From Cryptomeria japonica (lineage: Eukaryota > Streptophyta > Pinopsida > Cupressales > Cupressaceae), in contig NC_081411.1 in assembly GCF_030272615.1 (NCBI RefSeq), forward strand, positions 39,483,140 through 39,547,139: 64,000 bases of DNA, given 5' to 3'. Of the stretch, positions 56,140 through 64,000 are shown piece after piece (the first letter of the stretch is position 1; each line of letters begins with the position of its first letter). Under the pieces are notes generated by a model. That model saw nothing but the letters and a program-made list of their open reading frames with translations, had not been told where the DNA came from and did not search any database. The translations under genes and the position numbers were made by a program.

Positions 56140-58024
56140 AACATCTAGGAGAGAATTTTAGATTGGGAATCTAGTTCGCAATCATAATAGGTACATATTC
56201 ATTCCCTTTTTATATTGATTGTTAATGCATAAAATACTAAATTAAAAAATATATAATCTACATTTTTAAACAATAAGAGATTTTGTTGTTTCCAAAGTAA
56301 AAATTAAACAAAATTGTAGGAACATATATCAAGCATGAACCACATTAGAAATACTTTTCATCTTTTTGTGTTGATAAAAATGATGTTAGAAAGGTACAAT
56401 ATCTAAAATCTAGACAAATTATTTTTGAATATCCAATTTTAAATTAATATGTAGATAATAAAAAGATAATAAAAGAAGTATATATTCTATAAATCAAATC
56501 TACCAAGGAAAAATCCTTCCACTACATTAAGCTAAAGAAGAAGTCATATTTATAGATGGGATATCTAGAGAAGTACTAAAGTACAACAATCTTTGAGTTA
56601 AAAGAAAAATTGATCAACCATTAGCTAAAATGTGGCATTTTCTTTTAAAGAATAATAGAACTAACAATGAGAAAATTAATACAAAATTTTCTCTATAAAA
56701 ATTAAAAAAAAATCCAACAAGTATAAAAAAAAACAAAGATTATAACTACTCAAAGTAAAAATAAAATATATTAAATAGAAATTATGAAATTACACGGAAG
56801 AAGGAGAAAACAAAGACAATAAACAACCTTCCTTTGCACAAGCCTTTATAATAGTTCTTCGCTAAGTCATACATCCACTAAAGTAAGGATACTTATAATA
56901 TGGGTTAGTGAGTTATGAGTTGCTTATGAGTGAATTGCTTAAATAGAAAGTTGTATCAACCCATTCTCTTTATATCCAACTCCATCGACCATTATCCGTA
57001 TTTAAGAAAATTCATTTCAATAATTGATTCTTATAATAAAGCTTCTATCACATCCCAGGAGACTCTTTCTTTGTAAATAATATGATAAACATTTATAAAT
57101 TTATTGAATAATTATAAGCAATATGTTGGGAAATAGATATTGGGATATAAAGTCACCAGTAGGTCAGTAAATTCCCAATAATATAAGTAGATACAACAAT
57201 AAGACACAACTTTTAGTAGACAAAAGCAGGATAGCTTCTAGTCCTAAGACTAATCAGCCAAAAGAAGCTCTAAATTTTAGCAATAAAGAAGAGAATATTG
57301 CATAAAGAAAGAGCAATGATCTTGATTAGAATCTGAAAGACCTAAGCAGTAATCTATTCCACCCAACTGATCATCTCGGACACACAAATAGATCAACAAC
57401 TAACCACCGAGAAGCTAGACAAACGGAAAAGGCTTCTGGATAAAATTGAGATGGAAAAGAACAACAAAAGCTATATTCCACCAAGCAATACCAGTATCTC
57501 AATCACCTCTATCTAATCAATATCAAGTACTAGATACTTCTGTCTCGTGTACTTGATACATCCACCTCCTTGGTACCTACCTGGCTAATCAACAGTCAAA
57601 GTAAACAATGACTAATAAAGCTAGTATCAAAGGGTTTGTCTAGGATAATGGCAATGATCAAGGCATCAAGACCCAAAAAAATAGACCAAGAAATATATCT
57701 CTCACTTTTATTGATGTCTTTAGACCCAGAATAATAGAGATGTCTAACCATATGATTAATAATGATAAGATGGAGCTTACAACAATAGATTACAAGATAT
57801 TATTATCAACGTTGATGTGCAGACAAGGGAGGAAGAGATACATGAAACATAAAGTATCTCGAATGGATAGGAATTTCAAGACAGAGAGGAAAGTTTATGA
57901 TTAAATAGTAGAGCTAATATCATATATTAAATACTTGGATGCTCATCTCCAAGCTACGGATAGATCGAAGGATTTTTTTTTTTCAAAGAAAGAATTCTCT
58001 TTCTTATCTAAGATGAAATATGTT
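56140..58024 (+). repeat. Repeated unit 3, module X3
   Basis: The longest uninterrupted version of the X spacer, about 1.9 kb, aligning with X1 and the end of X2. A protein-like stretch near 57390-57510 (DQQLTTEKLDKRKRLLDKIE) is unassigned. Confidence 0.75.
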
Positions 58025-58430
58025 ACATGAGCAATTAATATCTGGATGGAGCAACTATGTGACCAAGGCTATAAAGTGATGGATGAAGCCTTAAGTTCAA
58101 AAGAAAAATGCAAGAGATTTGGTTGCTTGACAAACAGGATCAAAACAATGATGAACAATTGTTAAGAAGAATTTGATAGAGATAATGATCTACATAAAGG
58201 CCAACTTACATAAAAGAGAGTATGCATAAAAATATTAATCAACTGAAACCACTTAAAGGTCAAAAATAGAAAAGTGAAGAAATGAATGATGGATAAGACT
58301 CACTAAATTGAAGGAAAGAAGCCATGGAATATTAAATACTCCACCAGGATAGAAAATATAGTGCATAGGTAGATCATGATGATGAGGTGATAGACCCTAA
58401 TGCCTTGAAGTATCACTTAAAACACTAGCT
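58025..58430 (+). repeat. Repeated unit 3, module Y3
   Basis: Aligns with Y1 and Y2. It runs straight from X3 and into P3, so it shows the arrangement before the insertions seen in units 1 and 2. Confidence 0.75.
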
Positions 58431-58877
58431 CTGTCAAAAATGAGATAAGAGCTATTCAATTTCATTTGAGATCGCTTCGATACAAATCATGCAAATAAGT
58501 AGGTGGTATTAATCAAGGTACAGACTAAAAGAATCAAGAGAGTTCCGACAGTATTTATTAGGGTTTGAGAAAATTGTAGTAATTTCTTAAGTGACATTAA
58601 ATCCGTCTCCAAGATGGTCGCTGAAACTTTTCATGACGAGCCAGCGGCCAAGGTAGGAGACTAATTTTTTACCATCGGTTCACTATTATCGAACTGAATG
58701 AGCCACTGTCCACTGTCCACCCAAATAATTTATTTCTGTATGAAATTTTAAATCTTATTTAAGTTTATTTCTAGCTTTCTCTTAAATAATTTCAGCTCAC
58801 ACTTTTCACATTTTTATTAATAGTTGATCTCATCTCTAAATCAACATGCAACTTCTGCTCCAAGTTTATCTCATCTC
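58431..58877 (+). promoter_or_regulatory. Repeated unit 3, SDR promoter region P3
   Basis: A more diverged version of P2, with shared ATTTATTAG/GTATTTATT, TTAAATCCGTCTCCAAGATG and CAGCGGCCAAGGTAG words. Confidence 0.55.
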
Positions 58878-59695
58878 AACTTGTATAGCGTATTCTCTGA
58901 CAAGCTTTGGAAGAGGAAGATATCTGTGTAAATCTATAATACCGGGAAAGTAATTGCTTAAATGCCCGTAACTTTCTTCTGACATCATTTATTTACATTT
59001 CCAGATAATAATGAGGTATGGTTTTATAATTCAAATTGGCATGAAAGATTGCAATAATTACAGGCGTAGCCACTGTTCGCCTCTTCAACTTGCAAAGCAT
59101 ATTCTCTGACAAGCTTTAGATGAGGAAGATATCTGTCTACATCTTCAACACAGGAAAGGTAATTGCTTAAATGCTCACAGCTTTCTTCAGACATCGTTTA
59201 TTTCTATTTCCAGATAATAATAAGGTTTGGATTTATAATGCAGATTGGAAGGAAATATTGCAATAATTACAGGCGTCGCCACTGTTCGCCTCTTCGCCAG
59301 GCATGGAGCAAAAGTAATAATTGCAGACATTGCATACGGTGCTGGTCATAAACTTCGAAGAATCTACATTCACTGAAATGTCAGCAAAGAGTATAACATG
59401 GGGTCTCATTAAAAATAGTGCAGCCGGGAAATATGGTATCAGAGTGAACTGTGTTTCTGCATATCTTATTGCAACTGGGCTTATAATGGACATTGCAGCA
59501 AAATACAAGAATGAAATCGAGGCTTGGGGTAGCAGCTTGGGGAACTTGAAGGGAACGATTCTTAAAGCAGACGATATTCCATAGGCTGCTCTTTATTTGG
59601 CCAGTGATGAATGTAAATTTGTGAGCGGCCATAATATTGTTGTGGATGGAGAGTTTACCGTTATAAACCACGACTGGGGACTTTACAGGCCATAA
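58878..59695 (+). pseudogene. SDR pseudogene 4, with internal 209-base tandem duplication
   Basis: The relic begins with two tandem copies (58878-59085 and 59086-59294) of a segment holding the leader, exon 1, the intron and the start of exon 2. In both, the position of the start codon is not ATG (CTG or equivalent). After the second copy, exon 2 reads [20 protein letters not shown], so part of the glycine-rich cofactor loop is deleted. The middle is lost: HKL is followed by a short out-of-register stretch, and homology resumes at SKEYNM and again at GKYGIRVNCVSAYLIATGLI. The catalytic Ser-Tyr-Lys segment is missing. The C-terminus and stop (TAA at 59693-59695) are well kept. It is unable to make an enzyme. 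Confidence 0.92.
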
Positions 59696-59883
59696 CAACT
59701 CTGATCATTCAATCCTCATCTCCTAATTCAAGTTAGCCTGATGTACGGGCTTTGGAAAGAACATGTAATGATTGTAGTTCTGTGATGTGGGAGAACATTA
59801 GAGCAATTTCAATCTGTTTAAGATGCTAGTGTATATAGGATTCGCTATATCCATCATATGATTTAGTTCAGACCCCTAGTCAA
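59696..59883 (+). other. 3' flank of SDR pseudogene 4, Helitron target
   Basis: Similar to 53417-53600. Similarity ends exactly at the A of TCAA (59883), where the Helitron begins. The other copy continues TCAATAATCC. Confidence 0.75.
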
Positions 59884-59913
59884 CTAGGAGTTGCAGGGGA
59901 GTGCTGCACTGAT
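59884..59913 (-). terminator. Helitron 3' terminal hairpin and CTAG end
   Basis: On the minus strand TGCAG and CTGCA flank a 7-base loop and are followed by ACTC and CTAG. An overlapping palindrome AGTGCAGCACT is also present. Helitrons need a hairpin close to the CTRR end. Confidence 0.65.
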
Positions 59914-61088
59914 TGTAAAGGCAAGGAATTAGATTTATAGAAAAGTGTTTTGTAGATGCATCATAATGAGAGATGGCAATTGAAGGCAAATATGAGTAAT
60001 ATTTATTGATAGATAGAATTGTCATTTTATATAATCCAACCAATGTTTATAATTGTTTCCAAAATATGAAGTTGATCACTCACCATCCCCCATGCTGCTG
60101 AATGTAGCATGTTGTACCGAATGAAAGTGCCATTAAGAGTACTTATTACAAATGGTTTGTATTGTAGATTGTATTAATCCCAACCAATGGTATTTGTTGG
60201 ACCCAGAAAACTTTTGTTATCCACCCTCCATCCCCCATGCTGGTAACAGTAGCATGTTATACAACCATTTGATGTATAGCCATTTGATGTACATCATGTT
60301 AAACCTGTGAGAAATAAGATTATATTAAGAAATTGTAAATGCATCAAACACTTGTAAATTGTAAATAATATGAAAGGAAGCTACTTACAATAGTTGCTGA
60401 TGTTGTATTTTTTTTGTGTTTTTTTTGTTTTGTAGGTTGCTTTGTTGCCTGCCATTTCATACCCTATGAGAAATAACGTTATATTAGAAAACTTGAAGAG
60501 TTTTAAATTACAAAGTTTGTAGATTGAAAAGAATTCTAAAGGATGGTAGTTACATCTGTTAATAGTAGGACTATCTTTGGTAGTGGTTCTCCAATCCGCA
60601 AAGAACACAGATAGTAAAAACAAAAGTTAGCATCATTGACTGTAAAACTTAGAGATATTTGGATACCCTTGTGGGTTGTGTTGTTTTAAATGATGTCTTC
60701 TTTGATTCCCTGCAAGTAGAAGAAGACCCGCAAGTAGAAGAAGACAAGAGAAGTTTAATAACCATTAAAAGAAGCATAATTTTAAGAAAGGTAAATAGTT
60801 GAGAAGACAGTGGATGGGAGTTGTGTACCTGTTGTTAATTGAATCTGAATAGTAGTAAAAAATGCTTGTTGAGATTTAACTAGTTACATTTGTTGTTGAT
60901 CCTGCAAGCCATGAGTATTGTAATGCATTGAAATGAATGACAGAAAATATATGGAGTATAAAATCACATGGACATTGTGTTTGTAGTACCTATTTTTCTT
61001 TGTTTTGCAAGTAGTTTTCTTTTGTAATCAGGGAAAGCTTCAACAAACAAGATTCTTACTTTTTTCTTAAAATGGTTGATGCAGCACC
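59914..61088. other. Noncoding 3' part of the Helitron
   Basis: About 1.2 kb without a gene. Two roughly 90-base repeats with a period near 145 (60031-60118 and 60171-60265) share CCAACCAATG, CCATCCCCCATGCTG and GTAGCATGTT. GCAAGTAGAAGAAGAC is repeated at 60712 and 60730. Confidence 0.6.
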
Positions 61089-62630
61089 TTACAATTTTGA
61101 GTACCTTTGGTAAGTGAAAGTCGGGTGAATCCGCAAGTGGCTAATTGATTTCACTCGAGAAAGCGCTATAAATGTAAGGCCTTGTTTCTCTATATTGCCA
61201 ATGTCAACTGTTGCAAAGTCTAGTGTCAAAACCTGTGATTTGAGAATAGTAATACCCCATGCCATTGTTAATGGAATTTGTGTGCGGTTTCCCCTAGTAA
61301 TTGGTGGTATGGGATCATGTTTTGGATTCACTTGATCCCATGATGGGTCAGTGTAATGTTGGAAGAGGACCACAACATATTTTGGCAGATTTGGTGGCTT
61401 AGAACCTACATCGTAGATAATCCTTTTGATTTGACCCAAAGTACCATTGATAGGCCCAACTTCTATCCATAAATTTGCAATAAGCATTATTTCCTGGTCT
61501 ATATAAAGAAGCATTTCAAATGAGAGTTGTTCATCTTGGTGTGTTTGTTTATCTTTGTGGTGTCCAATGACTATTGTTGCACGTGGAATGGGTGAGTGCA
61601 ATTGCTTCAACATCTTAATGTTGTGTGTGTTTGAAGTTACGTTGGTTGTAAACAAATATTTTTGCTGGTTGAAGTGGTTGTTTTTATCAAGTGGCAAAGC
61701 ATGGGTTGACCGCATCTGTAGACTTTCCTAGTCTATTTGCAATTGTGTTGTGTTGCGTATATTAGGCAAAATCTCACAGAAGTGCATCTGGGAGGGGCAT
61801 GTACCTTGTTAAAAAGAAACATCCAAGGTGACAACATCATTGAAGGAGTGCCATAAAGTGAGTGTTGTTGAGTGGGATGCATACAATGGTTTATCCATAA
61901 CTGGGGGAAGTTGTGCAAGATCACCTACCAAGATGACTGAGAGTGCTGCAAATGGTTCATGTTGTCTGGTGGGAAATACTTGTCACAATCTATTATCAAT
62001 CTTGATTAGTAATTAAGGACCAACAAAGCTCATTTCATCAATCAAAATGTAGCGTAAATGTTTGCATTACTCTTGAAACATTAATAATGAATGGCCTGCT
62101 AGAGGTTTGTATTCTTAAATAGGTATATGGAGGGCAACATGGATTGTGGTAGCCTGGATATTATATGCGGATACACCTATTGGTGCTAGTATAGGAAATG
62201 GGTATTGTGTTCGATCTAAATGAAAATTTAATTGTTTACGTATACAATCAATAAGAAATGACTTTCCAATACCTATTGTGCCTTGAATAATTAACCATAA
62301 TGGTGAGGAATTCAAATTTTATGCAGCATGAGAGGTTATAATATCAAGTGCAGTATTTTGGTTTGCTGCAAGCTCAAAGATATTAGGTGCATTTGAGTGT
62401 ATGTTGCCAAGGGTGTGAGCTGATTGGTTTTTCTCTATTGAAATGAATTGAGATGCTTTTGTATGGAGCATTTCATTAGGTATGGAATGACTCCAATTAA
62501 ATTGAAGATCAAAATCATGTTTCGCAAGCATTTGAAGAGTAGCAACATCAAAATTGTTTGAGGCTCCCATTTGTGACAAGAACTCCCATTCGTAGAGGTT
62601 GTGATTAGTATATTGTGGAATATCTTGCAA
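61089..62630 (-). pseudogene. Helitron Pif1-like helicase domain (decayed)
   Basis: A superfamily 1B DNA helicase that would unwind the donor strand during rolling-circle transposition. Motifs on the minus strand: Walker A GTIGIGKS (62257-62282), Walker B with LIDEMSFVG (about 62020-62050), GDLAQLPPV (61899-61928), AWGITILKSQVLTLDFATVD, and LTFIALSRVKSISHLRIHPT at the end (61146-61178), with the stop at 61089. Several stops separate the segments 61089-61715, 62115-62315 and 62319-62630, so the gene is dead. Between motifs the spacing is as in plant Helitron helicases. Confidence 0.88.
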
Positions 62631-64000
62631 CTATAGGTCTTCACTATTTTCTGTAGTCAAGTTTTCTTCAATGCCATTTACATGCCACTGGATGTAATGA
62701 GTACTTTGAAGTTGTTTCCAATTCAGTATAATTTCATCAGTTGAGGTACCTATATGTAGAGGGATGTTGTGGAAGGGCTTGTACAAAAGCAATTCACTCC
62801 AACATAAAATTTCAAAAGTAGTGTCAACTTTTGAAGGTAAGGATTTAAACTGGGGGTAGACATTTACAATTGCTAGTAGCTTTATTTTTACCCATTTACA
62901 TGATTTGAATTGTTGACTATATGTATATTGCTAAGCTGAATGAAGCAATGTAAGGTTTGCTAACTTTGATGGTCTTTTCATGTAATTAGAAATGAAAGAA
63001 ATGCATGTATGTGAAGCTTCATCATAATTTATTATACGTTGGAAGATTTTTTTCCCAACATTGAGAGTGACAAATTGATGTGTACAAGAGATCAAGGGGA
63101 GTTTAAGCAGCATGTGGCAAGTTTCCTGAGCGCTAATGTCCCTATCAACAACAATTCCCATCATGAATCTCTAATATGCTACGAGAATTGTATCTTCTGA
63201 ATTTGTTGATCCAACAATTCTTTGTAACATGTCAGTATAGCTCTATAATTTGCATTTAGTTTTGGATGCGTATTTAGAGATATATCGGAGAATTGCCTTT
63301 TTCGAGCACACTGCCTGACAATCAACATTAGCCCTCCATATGGCTAGCATTGTTGGGTTGTAAAGATTGAAGTGAGTATCATTCCTTGCTGGCTTGTATG
63401 ATGGGTTATTATTATGGTCTAAAGTCAATGATGAGTCATGTTATTTAGGCCAAGGTGCTTTGTGTCGACATTCAAGTATTGTGTTGTTTTTTTTCAAGCA
63501 TGTAAACTTTGAACACTTTCTATGCCATTGAACAACATTCACCAATTCAGTGTAGTCAGTACAAGGATCGGATCTAAAAATGACATATGTATTTGAAGGA
63601 CATGGATCTGAAATTGTAGGTATATACTGCCTGTTTAAACGGTCCACTTATGTGAGTTGATTCCATGTTGTGATGTACTGGTCAAAGAAGATTTTAATTG
63701 ATTGAATGCTTTCATGGTCTATCCAATCAAGTTTGTCAATATTAGGTGCTTGTGGCAGCCATAGAAAGCCATGAATATGGGCAGATCCTCGGTGTTGCCA
63801 TTCATATATATATCAGTGGTCAGTGTCATCCAACTATTTGACAATGACTTCATCATGAAAGATCTGAAATCGTAAGTGCAAGTATAAAGTAGTTATATGC
63901 AGGTTATTGACCAAATTCTCAATAGATTGCCTTCTATTGCATTGTAAAGTATTTGAGTGTGTTTTTGGAAACATTTTATGTAGGTCAGGCCATTTTGTAT
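62631..64000 (-). pseudogene. Helitron Rep (HUH) domain and linker (decayed, partial)
   Basis: The minus strand at 63765-63803 reads EWQHRGSAHIHGF, the two-histidine HUH motif of Helitron Rep nucleases. Upstream toward the right edge is FQIFHDEVIVK. Downstream are FLWLPQAPNIDKLDWID, WRANVDCQAVCSKKAILRYI with SKYASK (63243-63428), and TCHMLLKLPLISCTHQFVTL with LNVGKK (62931-63164). All are characteristic of Helitron RepHel proteins. In-frame stops occur, for example near 63248, 63432 and 63653. The N-terminal part and the catalytic tyrosine region cannot be judged, because the gene leaves the window or is broken. Confidence 0.85.

Larger units (their letters stand above)
59884..64000 (-). mobile_element. 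Helitron, 3' end to beyond the right window edge
   Basis: A rolling-circle DNA transposon on the minus strand. Its 3' terminus is CTAG (59884-59887 on the plus strand) with host A outside, and a short hairpin (TGCAG..CTGCA) starts 8 bases inside. The uninterrupted paralogous site downstream of the intact SDR gene shows the insertion lies between A and T, the known Helitron preference. The coding part (61089-64000) carries Rep and Pif1-like helicase motifs with several stops, so this copy is not autonomous now. The 5' end is outside the window. Confidence 0.8.

Overview
The window is nuclear DNA of a seed plant, most likely a gymnosperm. This rests on intron-bearing plant genes, plant lineages of Ty1/copia and Ty3 LTR elements with a methionyl-tRNA-type primer site, a Helitron, a PPR relic, long AT-rich spacers and very low gene density. 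The gymnosperm call is inference from size and repeat style. I see one gene that looks intact: a short-chain dehydrogenase/reductase (SDR) at 52529-53416.

Layout. 1-6088: Ty1/copia element A on the minus strand, running off the left edge. 6261-24513: an 18.25-kb Ty3 element of the Tat type on the minus strand, with paired 1045-bp LTRs, CAAAT target duplications, a second RNase H, a minisatellite near its 3' end, a palindrome-rich leader and a 3-kb block of antisense coding fragments upstream of gag. 24514-29021: a duplicated promoter, SDR pseudogene 1, AT-rich DNA and a decayed copia LTR. 29022-33116: AT-rich DNA with a PPR pseudogene. 33135-40254: a GC-richer retroposon with an 18-bp target duplication, split by Ty1/copia element B (33458-38757, GAGGG duplications). 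40273-44110: AT-rich DNA with a head-to-head pair of LTR-like arms.

44110-59883 is the most informative part. A unit made of a spacer (X), a second spacer (Y), a promoter region (P) and an SDR gene occurs three times in the same orientation. Unit 1 (44110-49922) is split by a 2.6-kb probable solo LTR and ends in a truncated SDR. Unit 2 (49923-53.7 kb) holds the intact SDR, and its Y piece lies between two inverted arms. Unit 3 (56140-59883) ends in a deleted SDR with an internal 209-bp tandem duplication. A Helitron (59884 to the right edge, minus strand, decayed Rep/helicase) has inserted in the 3' flank of unit 3. The empty site in unit 2 fixes its 3' end between A and T.

The four SDR copies look like a birth-and-death cluster of the plant SDR110C type (secoisolariciresinol-dehydrogenase-like), an NAD(P)-dependent alcohol dehydrogenase family of secondary metabolism. 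Copy 3 keeps every catalytic residue. Copy 1 has lost the catalytic tyrosine and the reading frame. Copies 2 and 4 are fragments. No rRNA, tRNA gene or CRISPR array was found. All similarity and divergence figures are counted by eye.
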